Shown here: in pieces, positions 24,535 through 35,607 of the stretch | Layout of the letters: each line of letters starts with the position of its first letter | Position numbering within the stretch: position 1 is the first letter of the stretch | Source: Phylloscopus collybita | Taxonomy: Eukaryota; Chordata; Aves; Passeriformes; Phylloscopidae | Length of the DNA: 64,000 nt | Direction: 5' to 3' | Assembly (NCBI GenBank): GCA_027886175.1 | Contig: JAJNNQ010000137.1 | Location: 9,676,001 to 9,740,000 of the forward strand | The notes under the pieces: generated by a model | Seen by the model: the letters and a program-made list of their open reading frames with translations, nothing else | The model's database searches: none | What the model was told of the DNA's origin: nothing | Position numbers and translations under genes: made by a program

Positions 24535-26511
24535 TAATTCAAGTAGAATTCAGATTTTAAGCAGGTGCTATATTTCTATTAGCTGGGCCAAGCAATATAA
24601 TAAGAAAAGTAAATCCACCAAGCTTTTTTTTTTCTTTTTCCTGCTCTCAAATGCTTCAGTGTCCTGTGTACTTGTTAATTTCACTGCAATTTGTTTATTT
24701 AGTAATTTTACAATGAATATTTTCAATTACGGTTATTCTGAGTGTTTTAACCTTATAAACCATGTGGCATTCTGTCTGTTCAACAAAACGGGTTTTATCC
24801 TGAAACACTGAAGGAGAATACATGTTCTAGAACCAAAATGTAGTAAGTTTTGATCACTGTATCTTTGAGGTGATTTCTAAGACACTGACTCCAGTTGAGC
24901 TGAAGTCTTCTGCTTAATGTTTGGATTAACTGAACATGCAGTGATCACTAACAAACAAATGAAAATTCATTCTGGGAACCACTTGAGCACCAGCAGAAAA
25001 AGTATTCTCATTATAGCCCCAGATGTAGTGGCATTTCTCCAGGACACTTGGCTTAGCAAACCAAGTCTTGCAAAAACATCAAGGGACTTTTCATGATCAC
25101 ATCATGGGAACTGCTGCATGAACTAAGGTAAGATGGCTGCTTCTAGAACATGCTTATGCAAGCATTCCTTTATTTTTAAGATTGATATGCCTTTTATTAA
25201 AAGAAAACCTCTATTGGTATTTTTTTTCTTTGCGTTACGAGGTATTTTTTACATTAGCAGGTGAGCGTTGTTGGTTTGAATATCACTTTACTGGGCCACT
25301 CATCTGTGCTTTTTTGCATTATTACAGTAACAGAGTCCTGGTTTTGATAGACCTGTATATCCTGGTATGTTTCTTCCCCCCAAATAACATTATTCTTGAC
25401 TTTTCTTCACAATGTGTTTCAAGTTTTACAATTAGGGGTTTGTTAGGGGAATTCAATTTCAGGAAATGTAAATATTAAGATTCTACTTCTAAAAGAGTAA
25501 AAAATAACTCATTCATCTTTTCATCAACAGTCACATTAACTTCATTAAAATGATTCATATGTTAATACATGTATCAATGTTATGGTAATGAACACTTTTA
25601 CTGGTAAGCATAATAAGCATATTACAGACTCGGCTATGCTTTCTAGGTATTAATGAAATAGGAACATGCATATGTTTTTAAGTCGTTCTTTGAAAATTAT
25701 GTTAAAAGTCAGTTTTTCCCGGTTCAGAAATAAAGGCAAAAGCAGTTAGTGAGGGACAAATTGAACGGCTAAAACCAGCAAAAATGGAAAATTTTTTTTT
25801 TCAAGTCATGACACAAGAAGAAGGAATAACTAGAAATGCATTAGAAAGGTTCCTGAAGTAAAACTAAATTTAAAAAAAACCAGTTTCATTTTGTAATGAA
25901 AGATGATGTCATGTAGTATAAACCCTGGTGCCGTGTAGGCAGCACGGTCTTCCTTCATGAGGAAATACTAAAATTCCTAAAAGTGCATGTTATGATGTCA
26001 AAATTTTAGGGGGATATTAACCCCAGACATCATCCACCAACACATGGGCATGATCTGTGTCAGCATTCCCCTTGCTCTGGAAAAGCAGGCACCTCAGCCT
26101 GGAGTGCTTTAGTACCAGCAGGGGATTTGTGTATTCCAGTTCCTGTGTACGTCAGTGCTCGGGGTGTTGGCTTGGGAGACTCGGATGGTGTCTCTGCAAG
26201 GGGATGTCAGATCAACAACTGTGCCTCAGCTGCCTGAGCCTAAAATGTCAACACAGCCTCTCTTTGTAGGAATGTGTCAAGGCTGAAAAAGTTCAGGTTT
26301 GCTGCTGAAGCACTGAGACCAAAAGAGCTCCAGGAGCTCCTCAGTGAACGGGTCTGAAGGGAGTTGGACAAGGCTCTTCCTATCTGGTGTGATGCACAGG
26401 CATGCAATGAGGGGAAGCAAGAGATAGACAAAGCAAAGGCTGCTTCTCATTTGCTTTCAAAGGTTTCAAATTTTCATCACTGAGTAACTTTTTACACAGC
26501 CCGATTTAAAG
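24535..26511. other. Unassigned DNA with a GC-richer patch at the right
   Basis: Mostly AT-rich and featureless. From about 26040 to 26440 the DNA is clearly more GC-rich and directly precedes the CR1 at 26512. It could be older insertion sequence, but I cannot assign it. Confidence 0.45.
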
Positions 26512-26783
26512 AAGACAAGGGGAGATGGTTTTAAACTAAAAGATGAGAGATTTAGATTAGCTGTTAGGAAGAAACTCTTTAATCAGAGAATGGTGAGGCA
26601 CTGGAACAGGTTGTCCAGAGGAGCTGTAGATGCTCCACCCCTGGAAGTGTTCAAGGACAGGTTGGATGGAGCTCTGAGAAACCTGGTCCAGTGGAAGGTG
26701 GCCCTGCCCGTGGCTGGGGGTTGGAACCCGATGAGCTTCTGAGGCCCCTGCCAAGCCCAATCGTTCTATAATTTCATGATTAT
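26512..26783 (+). mobile_element. CR1 LINE 3' fragment, plus orientation
   Basis: The order of family blocks is typical of a CR1 3' end: GGTTTTAAACTAAAAGA near 26529, AGGAAGAAACTCTTTA, GAGGCACTGGAACAGGTTG near 26594, CCCTGGAAGTGTTCAAGG, GGTTGGATGGAGCT, then GGGGGTTGGAACC, finishing in decayed TTCTATAATTTCATGA octamers. About 270 bp remain. It belongs to a different CR1 subfamily from the copy at 8842, because the 3' tail sequences differ. It is non-coding. Confidence 0.93.
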
Positions 26784-26807
26784 ATGAATATCATTTTATA
26801 TTAGCAA

Positions 26808-26885
26808 GTGGTGGGGGTTTTGTTTTGGTTTGGTTTTGGTTGTTTGTTTTTGTTTGTTTGTTTTCTTTGTTTTTGTTTTAGTTTT
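26808..26885 (+). repeat. G/T tract 25 bp downstream of a CR1 3' end
   Basis: GGTGGGGGTTTTG leads into GGTTT, GGTTTT and GTTT units with rare A and C. It lies just past the 3' end of the plus-strand CR1. Confidence 0.88.
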
Positions 26886-28428
26886 TGAAATTACATTTTT
26901 AGTACTGGAGAAGGAGTATCCAAAACAGAGGTATTCAATAGTAACAATTGCTAAAAATTTGTCAAATAAGTTTAGTATCTTCTAACCTTTAAAGGGAAGC
27001 AGCACTGGAAAAACTGATAACTGTGGGTTTTTTTGGATTTATCTAAATATTCTAAAGAGATTCCTTAGACATAATTATTTCAGTTACAAATATAAAATGA
27101 AATATTTTGAAATACTGCATTTTATGAAAAATCCTAAGACTTTGTCTTTTTTTCTTGTTTGGAACAAAACCAAATTTCAGAACTTCTGAGTCTTCACAGA
27201 CCTGTCTAATAATAATATATGTGATACAACTTTTCATACCTCCTGTTTTAATGAAGCATTATAACCATAAGGATACAAAATATGTTAAATCTTGTTTAGG
27301 ATGCACTTGGATACTCAATGGAGAGAGAACTTTTTAGTTAATATCTTGACTGAGTAAAGGAAGAGGACTTACATATTAATGATACTGGTGTTCCCTGAAG
27401 GATGGAGTGGAAATCTTATATGGTTATAAAAACCTGGTTCTTTATTGTCTACCAAATGTAATTTGTGTGGAGAAAATAGTGGGGAGCATCCACTATGGGA
27501 GTTACTTGTGTTTGTGGGAAAAAAAAAATCCCTCCAAATTAGAAATAGCTGCTAAGTAATTTATTGTGGGTTATTTATTTTTCTTACAGCCTTCAGTAAT
27601 TATCATGAATACACTGCAGGTAAAATACAACATTAATACATCAACTTTTTATAAAGCTAATTTTTAATAGGTTTTCCAGATAGTCCCTGAAATTCAGAAA
27701 CTCAAGATATGATCTGTTTATTTCAAGCTATTCTTTAAGTGAACCATTGGAGATTGCTATCAGTACATGGAACAATCTTTTCCTATGGAAATGTTCCACA
27801 AATGCAGTTTATGAGCATAGCTGGCCTCTCCAGTCTCTGGCTTGCTCTACATTTCCTTGTATTTTGCATTCCCATGAATGAGAATGAACTATTATGTATT
27901 CTTGGCTCTCCCAAGAATGGAGTGAAGGATTAACTTAACTTTTGCCCTTGGTGTCTCCACCTCCTCCAGTCAGAGCAGATGTCACAGGCATGTGCTAACT
28001 TTCAGCCATCCTTATTATGTCTTAATCATGTTCTGAACTTGCTCATTCCCAGGAGTAAACAAAGAGTAGTCAAGCAGTAGGAGTAGTTATGGGAAAGAAG
28101 AATAAATAGTGCAGATGTCAGGAACTAAATCTAGACCGTATTTTAAATGTCTTTTGCCTCTTCTGGAGCCCAGATCTCAACTATTTTGTTCAGAGCCCCA
28201 GTCCAATGGTTTAAGTGTTCTGGCATCGACCCTGGATGCAGCTCAGAACCAACAGAAGGGCTGCTCAGCTCTGGGACATGCCCAGGTACCTCAGAGCAGC
28301 CTCACCTCACTGATGGGAGTGCAGAGATTTCAGTGAGATACCTCCAGGGACCACCACCTTGCTCTACACTCCAGTCAGGATCTGGGCTTTAGCAGAGGGA
28401 AAAAGAGAGGAGATGATCAGTATGGTTT
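26886..28428. other. Unassigned DNA; GC-richer at 28150-28400
   Basis: The left part is AT-rich with no gene. The last 250 bp before the CR1 are GC-richer and carry short accidental open frames. No repeat family was recognised there. Confidence 0.45.
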
Positions 28429-28885
28429 CATAAAATATCCTGAGTTGGAACAGACCCACAAGAATCATTGAATCCATTTCCTGCCTCTGCACAGGATGGT
28501 CCCAAAAACCACACCACGTGCCTGAGAGCACTGTCCAGGCACTTCTTGAAACGTGCCCCTGAACTCTGTCAGGCTTGGTGTTGTGACCAGTTCCTGGGGA
28601 GCCTCTTCTGGGGCCCAAACAACCACAGACTCTTCCAAGTGTCTAACCTAGACCCTCTGACAGCTTCAGGCCATTCCCTCAGGTCCTGTCACTCATCACC
28701 AGAGAGAAGAGATCAGCACCTGTCCTTCCTCTTCCACTCATGAGGAAGTTCCAAACCAGAATGATATTTCCTCTCAGTGTCCTCTTGTCCCGGCTGAAAA
28801 GAACAAGTGACCTCACTCCTCCCATGGCTTCCCCTCAAGGCTCTTCAACAATTTTGTGGCCCTCCTTTGGACACTTTCTAAGAAC

Positions 28886-28923
<38 letters not shown>

Positions 28924-29001
28924 TGTGGTGTCCAAAACCGCACACAGGACTTGAGGTGAGGCCACAAAACAGAAAGTGACAATCGCCTGCCTCGACCATT
29001 T
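28429..29001 (-). mobile_element. CR1 LINE fragment, minus orientation
   Basis: About 570 bp of CR1 3' region in reverse orientation. From the 3' end (left) inward it shows CATAAAATATCCTGAG (decayed terminal octamer), GTTGGAACAGACCCACAAG, CACAGGATGGTCCC, GCTTCAGGCCATTCCCTCAG near 28665, GTCCTGTCACTCATCACCAG, AGAGAAGAGATCAGCACCTG, CTCATGAGGAAG, and ATTGTGGTGTCCAAAAC near 28922, fading out at GACAATCGCCTGCCTCGACC. It appears to be the same CR1 type as the plus-strand copy at 8842. A T run at 28890-28916 interrupts it. Open frames on either strand are non-functional. Confidence 0.93.
28890..28916. repeat. 27-bp T run inside the CR1
   Basis: The run sits where CR1 copies normally have a short T-rich stretch (tccttttTATATTGTGG). 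It therefore looks like an expansion of element sequence, not a separate insertion. Confidence 0.85.
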
Positions 29002-29210
29002 GGAGTGAATAATAGGAGGGAACAGCAAAACGAGGCAGGCAAAACAAGAAGTGACCTGGTAGCCAGGCAGAGGAGGAATTCTGTCCCGTGAAGCCACTCA
29101 GGAGAGCAGGGCTCCCATCACCTGCCCTAAATCTGGCATGCAAATTCCATATGGCACACGCTGATGGTTTCCTCTGTGGCCACCAGATGCCACCAGTGAA
29201 CCAGGAATGA
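29002..29210. other. Unassigned GC-richer DNA right of the CR1
   Basis: The CR1 resemblance is lost here. It may be further decayed element sequence or the target site. No gene was seen. Confidence 0.4.
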
Positions 29211-29357
29211 ATTTGGTTTGGTGGTGGGTTTTTTGTTTGTTTGGTTTTTTTGGGTTTTTTTTTGGTTTTTGTTTTGTTTTGTTTTGTTTGTTTGTTTGTT
29301 TGTTTTGTTTTGTTTTGTTTTGTTTTGTTTTGTTTTGTTTTGTTTTGTTTTGTTTTC
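29211..29357 (+). repeat. G/T tract ending in (TTTTG)n
   Basis: About 145 bp of G and T: irregular GGTTT and GTTTTT words, (GTTT)n, then about twelve perfect TTTTG units on the right (29297-29356). The right part is a clean pentanucleotide microsatellite. Confidence 0.93.
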
Positions 29358-29677
29358 CCATTCTCTCAGGAAATATGCAGGAGGAACCTGCTGGATTCTG
29401 GGAACATTCGATGTGGTTTGTGGATAGTTTTGGGTTCCTTCTGTGAAGGTGACAAGAGTATTTAATTTCAGACACTTGAAAATTCACAGCACAGATGTGA
29501 ATATATCATAGCCACTGGACAAAATCTGTTCCTTAGTTATAATAAGTCTCTTCAAAATATTTTAATCCTTAAGCTACCTTTTTGCTCTTGCTAAGAACTG
29601 GCTAAGCAATACTGTCTGAGCAATGAACAAAGTCCATAAAAATTATTTGAATTCTGACCCAATGTTTGATGCAATTT
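29358..29677. other. Unassigned AT-rich non-coding DNA
   Basis: Nothing recognised between the two simple repeats. Confidence 0.5.
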
Positions 29678-29785
29678 CTTCTTTTTTTTTCTTTTTTCTT
29701 TTTTCTTTTTTCTTTTTTCTTTTTTCTTTTTTCTTTTTTCTTTTTTCTTTTTTCTTTTTTCTTTTTTCTTTTTTCTTTTTTCTTT
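29678..29785 (+). repeat. (CTTTTTT)13 heptanucleotide microsatellite
   Basis: Thirteen perfect 7-bp CTTTTTT units span 29691-29781, with T-rich imperfect flanks. The plus strand is pure pyrimidine. The F/L/S and K/E/R open frames across it are artefacts. Confidence 0.96.
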
Positions 29786-31130
29786 CTATTTACAAATAGG
29801 GGCAAAAAAATTTTTCTTCTATTTTATTTTTTATCTGTGTATATAGTCTCATGATTGAGACTCAGTTAAGCTTAACTTTCATGAGGTAATTTTTATGCAA
29901 ATCTTTCATCAGAAAATCTTTATGAGGAATTTCAACTCATCGTGAACTTTGGTAAATTTTGCATTTGCAGGAAGAATTACACAAAATCCATCTGGAAACA
30001 TTAGCAAGATTCAGTTTGAAATTACGTTTTTTGTTCACTTCAGCTTTAAATAGCTAAATAAAATAAAATAAAAATACAATAATTGGTAACAGAAATTAAT
30101 GTCCCATTTCCAAATCTATGAATAGCTCAATTGTTATATTATTGGCTATTTTTGCATTTAATAGCAGGCATGCAATTATGTCTATGATAGTAAAACTATT
30201 GTAATACATATATTGGACTATCAAACTTTTTGATCATCAGAGAATACACAACATTCATAATCCAGAAAAAAAGATATTCTATGCTTGACCACTTCAGCTT
30301 GAAAAGAAACTACCATTATAACTCAAATAAAAGGTCTTCTTTTACAGATGATGAAACTGACATAATTTTAACACACTGGAATGATTTGCAACAGGCTCTG
30401 GATGTTGTTTCCAGCTTAAGAAATACATTTGTGTTAGTATTATAAGCTGTTGATATACAAATACCATTTTGGTTCTGCAAAATTCTTCACAAAATGCCCT
30501 GTGTAGAAAAACAGCAGTGCAACTGTCTGGTCAGCACAACTCAGTCTCCTTAATTAAACAGAGAAATGCTTGATCCATTATTAGATGTTCACATTTGACA
30601 CTCTCAGTGACCATTGGAACATGATTTCTATTTTTTCCCTTCTTTTACACTGAAACAGCAAGTGGATCTCTAAAAGTGGGTTAAGTTTTAAGGGAAGCAG
30701 CTGGCCTTGGGATAAAACCACACAAAGCTCTTGTTGGTTGTTTTCCACTGAAGCTGTTTTCCAACAGGATATTGGGTTTTCTTTAGAAGGACATTTTTTG
30801 GAAGGTGCCTGCTTTCTGCAGACAATTTAATCTTTTATTTTTGTTGGAAAAAGAGAACACCTGACAGCTGAAAACCCTTTGGCTCAAAACAAAACAAAAC
30901 AAAACAAAACAGAGACTTGGAAATGCCCTCCAGTGCTTTACGTCATATGTCCAAGTCAGACCGTCCCCCTGCACTGCACCCCAAGGTCTGGACTGCAGGG
31001 TGGGGAGGCACAGGGTTGCAAAAGCAGAAAAAGGGACAATCCCACACTTCCATCAACCCCAAAGGGAGGTTTTCAAGCAATTTTTTCAGGTTCCAACAGA
31101 GGTTTGTTATGAATAGCCTCACATGTTTTC
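29786..31130. other. Unassigned AT-rich DNA with a short (CAAAA)5
   Basis: No gene recognised. Five CAAAA units lie at 30885-30909. Confidence 0.5.
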
Positions 31131-31259
31131 TTCTGGGGTGGTGGTTTTTTGTTGTTGTTGTTGTTGTTGTGGTTTTTTGTTGGGTTTTTTTTTTTGGTGG
31201 TTTTTTGGGGGGTTGGTTTTTTTTTTTTTTTGGTTTGGTTTGGTTTGGTTTGGTTTTTT
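31131..31259 (+). repeat. G/T-only low-complexity tract
   Basis: About 130 bp are essentially free of A and C: GGGGTGGTGG, (GTT)n, runs of T and G, and a closing (GGTTT)n block. The four peptides encoded across it (F/W/V/G-rich on plus; P/N/K/Q-rich on minus) are artefacts. Confidence 0.92.
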
Positions 31260-31740
31260 AATATTAAGAAAAGCGTGTGTTTTGTAACCTTTTCTGTTAT
31301 TTTGTTTCAAGCACCCTACTTGCACAGAACAACTCAGCTGACTAGAGCCAGGCTGGGATATCATCCTGCATGTGGGGCAGGGGAAGATCTGGTGAGGGGA
31401 ACTGAGGTTGGACAGAGCCTGGAAGGAGTGGGCAGGGCTGTGGGCACAGGGACAAGGCAGAGCCCAGCCAGGATGGCAGGTCAGTGAGCTGGGCTCCAGA
31501 TGAGCAGGGCAAGCACCCAGAGATAGGCATGGCTGCAATGGTCAGTGGCTGCTGGAGCTCAGATTGCTCAGGGCAGGAGCTCTGGATTGCAGATGCAGAG
31601 ACATTGCTCTACTTACTGGGGGAGACTGGGACCAAGATCCCAGAGAGTGGCTTAGGATCCTGGTGAAATGAAGGGCCACAGGAGATAAGGGCAGGGCTTT
31701 GAACTGTTTGGACAAGCAGGAATGCAAGTTCTGTAACAGA
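31260..31740. other. GC-rich segment of unknown origin
   Basis: From about 31310 to 31690 the DNA is purine- and G-rich (many CAGGGC, GGGCAG and GGAGCT words) and clearly more GC-rich than its flanks. It starts just right of a G/T tract, similar to the arrangement at 4151-4505. I found no CR1 or LTR blocks and no recognisable protein in any frame. Confidence 0.4.
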
Positions 31741-34205
31741 AAAGTGAAGTAACTCTTACCTGTGAGAACCACTGGGAAGAGTTACTTGCTTGCCTGTCAT
31801 TCAGGCTCAAATGTAATTTTTCCTTGCCAAGAATTTTGCTTTTGGACTAGCTGTGCCTGTCACTTCCACAAGCCTCTTCTCTTTTGTGTCTCTGATATTC
31901 TGGATTTAATTTTAGCCCTAATTCTAACTTGATTCCCCTGTCTAAATCACAGTATTGTTCACCTAAAACCATCCACATGACTGTTATTAGATAAATCTGT
32001 TTCCTCCAGTCCTCCTTCAGAGCTAGTTGGATTTAGTTCATTTGCAGCTAACAAATGCCACCTAGTGGTTCTTATGAGCTTAATTGAGCATCTAGTAAAG
32101 TACAGCAGTTTGGTGTTGGATGAATAAGAGTCATAAGCACTTAATACAGAAAAGAGGACTCTGTGTTTAGGGCATTCTCAAGTTATCCCACAATTTTATA
32201 AGACATAAATAAATACATATTGACCTAGTTGTGTTGATGTATGATGTTTCCTTACCATCCATACTAGTTACATAGCTATCAGTACTAATCAAGTTAGTGC
32301 AGCCACATTCCATTTTCTGAATAAAATTTGCGTATACACAGGGAAACCTCTCCACACACTTGGGACTATTTTTTTCTCACTCCTGCAAACAAGTATTGTG
32401 ATTCATGGAAGATGTTTCCATTTAATTAAACCAATGAGTCAGGCATTCAATTAGTGCAAATTCATTAAACAAAGAAAGATTTCCAAACCAGAGATTTGCA
32501 TAAGCCATGAAGGGCTGTTAAAAGCTTTGGAATCCAGAGATGAAAGTCCACCTATGAAAGGAGTGAACTGTACTACAAACAGAGGTTTGTAAAGTCATGA
32601 TCTGTACTGGCCAGTAGTTACAGAGAGAAGTTATCATTCCTCAGGGTTATAAAGTAGAAGATTTGAAAGAAGTACATTTTCACAATGCACGTAATTAACT
32701 TGTAGGATGTATTGCTGTAGGATTCTGACCACAAGTGTGTTTGAAAATGAGCTGACAAATTCACCTGGCATAGATTCATCCTGTGAGGTGTAGGTATGTG
32801 TGTGTGTGATGCCTGGATGAACTGTCTAGCTCAGGATTTCCTGCAATGCTGAAAGTAGGCAGGGTCTCCATTACAAAAAAGTTAGCCTATGTTTGTCTCA
32901 CCTTAGGCAATTTTTTATTAAATAAATAACTGACAATCTGAGAAATAAGTTAATGGCAAAAGGCTCTGGACTTTGCTTTAGCCATGGATGTCAGTCTTAT
33001 CTGGCTTGGAAACATTGTAAATATTGGCTGATTAAAGAGATTTCCTAAATGAAGTGCATATAATCCTTTACTGGAAAGTATCTGATATCTACAATTTTTA
33101 TGCATTATATGCACTGTATATACACTCATTCATTAAAAATCTGACCTATTTCACACTTCCCCTTTTGACTTTTATTTCTTTTTTCCTTTTTCATGTCTTC
33201 ATCCATCTCCTTTCAGGCTTGACTAAACAGACAAAAATGCTCTCCATATTGAGATAAGCATCTCACTTGCCAAAGTGCAATGTATGAATAAGGTGATAAA
33301 ATAATTTTGCCTGTTCCTACTTTGTGTATAATAAGTTACAGAACAAAGATTGCAAGTAAAATTACTCTGAGGTTTGCCCTTCATGACCAGTTTGATGAAT
33401 CACTTCTCACACAGCATGAAGAGCATCTCTGCCAGGTGAAAGATGAAGATCATGAGCTTGTTCACTGTAGTTCATTGTGTGCTAACTTTGAAGAGAAACA
33501 GAGCAGTCTCTTAGTCTCAATTTATCCTTAAATAGCTTACATCCCACATGATGAGGCTAATTTACAAAGAAAAGTTAACTACTAAATGTGGAATAATAGT
33601 GCACCTATGTCACCTGTGACTTCAGTGAGGATGAAGAGTCAGTAACATTACAACAGGTCATGTCTTTCCATAGGTGGGAAAAAACCACCAAATCCTGAAC
33701 AGGTAGCAGCTATCAGGATATTATGACACCAAAAAAATTGATGGTGAGTTCAGTAGTCGTCCTGGTTTTATGGAGATGACACTTGTGTCCTCTCACTGGG
33801 AAGTCAGAAATGTCTTGATCTTGCTTTAGTTTCCACTGAGCCACACAGCCACACTGGCTTACACAGCAGCCAACCCAGGTGGGATCAGTGGTGGCAACAG
33901 TGACCTGGCAGCTCGTCTTTGCTTTGGGGAAAAAAAAACCAGCCAGATAAACTTCTGATTGTACATACAGTGTGCTCACTGTTGAAGTGTTTGCATTGAA
34001 ACAATTTAAGGTTCAAAAAAGCCTTACTGTTAAGCAATTTATAGAAGAATCAGGAACTGCTTTGAGATTACATGCAATTTTTTTTTCTGTATAAAAACTG
34101 TAGGTGAGAACATTCCAGCTTCAATGAGCAAGGCCCAGATGTGATCTCTCATATCAGAGTATATCAAGAGAGGTCTGTGTGCAGTCCTTTTCCTCTGCAT
34201 TCTCG
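31741..34205. other. Unassigned AT-rich non-coding DNA
   Basis: No gene or known repeat in 2.4 kb. Homeodomain-type words (TTTAATTAAA, CAATTAGTG) cluster at 32420-32470. Confidence 0.5.
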
Positions 34206-34465
34206 TTCCTTTCCTTTCCTTTCCTTTCCTTTCCTTTCCTTTCCTTTCCTTTCCTTTCCTTTCCTTTCCTTTCCTTTCCTTTCCTTTCCTTTCCTTTCCT
34301 TTCCTTTCCTTTCCTTTCCTTTCCTTTCCTTTCCTTTCCTTTCCTTTCCTTTCCTTTCCTTTCCTTTCCTTTCCTTTCCTTTCCTTTCCTTTCCTTTCCT
34401 TTCCTTTCCTTTCCTTTCCTTTCCTTTCCTTTCCTTTCCTTTCCTTTCCTTTCCTTTCCTTTCCT
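34206..34465 (+). repeat. (TTCCT)52 perfect pentanucleotide array
   Basis: Fifty-two uninterrupted TTCCT units span 260 bp with no mismatch. It is the longest perfect simple repeat in the window. The plus strand is pure pyrimidine, so the array is a polypurine/polypyrimidine mirror-type tract able in principle to form triplex (H-DNA). It creates long spurious open frames on both strands (FLSFP and KERKG repeats up to 170 codons), which I reject as genes. The assembled copy number may not equal the true number. Confidence 0.98.
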
Positions 34466-34507
34466 TCTTTGAGAGGGGACTGCCTGCTTTGTCCCTTCTC
34501 AAAGAAG
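34464..34507. other. 17-bp inverted repeat at edge of the TTCCT array
   Basis: The left arm CTTCTTTGAGAGGGGAC (34464-34480) and the right arm GTCCCTTCTCAAAGAAG (34491-34507) pair at 16 of 17 positions around a 10-nt loop (34481-34490). The left arm begins within the last array unit. The stem is long for chance in an AT-rich window and might limit array growth on this side, but that is inference. Confidence 0.85.
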
Positions 34508-35495
34508 ACCAGTGAAGTAAGGGATAGATCTGAGCTGTCAAGTTCTGCCAAAGCCCAGAAGAGTCACCTCTTCTGACTCTTCTTAAATACATTTACTGCC
34601 TCTTCTAAGGTAAGTTTAATGCAGTATGTGCTTCCCTGCTTGATGGAAGATTTTGCTACTTAGTAAGTCAAAGACCATAACCAGAAGAAGAAAAAGTGGT
34701 TTCTTGCCTGGGGAGGTTTGAAAGTTTAATGTCCTGCCTCCTGGCAAGGCTCATGGCAGTGATGATGGGAGGTTTATAGTTTACTCCTGCTCATAGGGCT
34801 GGGCCACTGGGCAGATGCATTGCCTGGCCCATCCAGCCCAGCACTGTCCTCTCTGTAACTGCACTTGCCCTCCAGCCCCCATCCCAATTTCACAGTGCTC
34901 TGGAGCCTCTGTTCATTCCTCTGGGAAATCTACCTGATCCTGCTGTAGGACAGCAGTGATGTAACACCCTAGGGCAAAATAAAAATTAGCAAGAGTCCTT
35001 TTATGTAGGTTTTCTTGGTGTACTGACTGATTATTTCCTCTTACTTTATCCATGTGATTTCTCAAGAATGCAAAGTATCTATACAGAGCCGTGTCTGGAA
35101 AGAGTGATTGATGCAATTCTACATTAAATACACTAAACAGTTCATGAGGTTAAAAGGATAACATAATAAATACATTTCCCAAACTCACACTTTTTCAACT
35201 GTTTACATTCATATCTGTAGAAGAAACAAAATCTGATTAATGGAGCTACCCTGGTCGTTTTCATATTAACTGATCAAATCCCCTTTTCTTAACATGAATG
35301 CCATAACATAAGTTAAATGTATATTTTACAAAGTTGTCATGATTTTTATGGTGGAATCAGGGTCACTAATGAGCTTCAGTTCCATTTGACCTGCATAAGT
35401 GTAGAAACAGCCTTTCACAATACTTTCTCTGTATTTATCCCCATCCTTAGTGCACTTAAATCAGCAGTTGAAATAAAAAAATAACAGCCACAGTG
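34508..35495. other. Unassigned DNA; small GC-rich patch with bulged hairpin
   Basis: No gene recognised. At 34720-34920 the DNA is GC-richer. Within it, 34796-34839 can fold: seven G/C-rich pairs (GGGCTGG with CCAGCCC), then two 4-bp helices separated by bulges. This is too weak for a microRNA call. Confidence 0.45.
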
Positions 35496-35607
35496 AAACA
35501 AACACCCCCCCCAAAACCACAAAACCCCCCCACAAAAATGAACAAACAAACAAAACAAAACAAAACAAGAAACCCCACAACAAAACAAAACAAAAAACCC
35601 CAACACA
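35496..35607. repeat. A/C tract with C8 and C7 runs
   Basis: It is almost entirely A and C: CACCCCCCCC, AAAACC, a seven-C run, then CAAA and CAAAA units. The minus strand carries two G runs 12 nt apart. Open frames across it are artefacts. Confidence 0.9.

Noticed and set aside
28364..28743. Open frames over 80 codons on both strands
   Set aside because: Inside or next to the CR1 at 28429-29001; accidental.
34039..34592. Open frames of 142-170 codons (minus) and 124 codons (plus)
   Set aside because: They are translations of the TTCCT array (KERKG or FLSFP repeats) with random ends; not genes.
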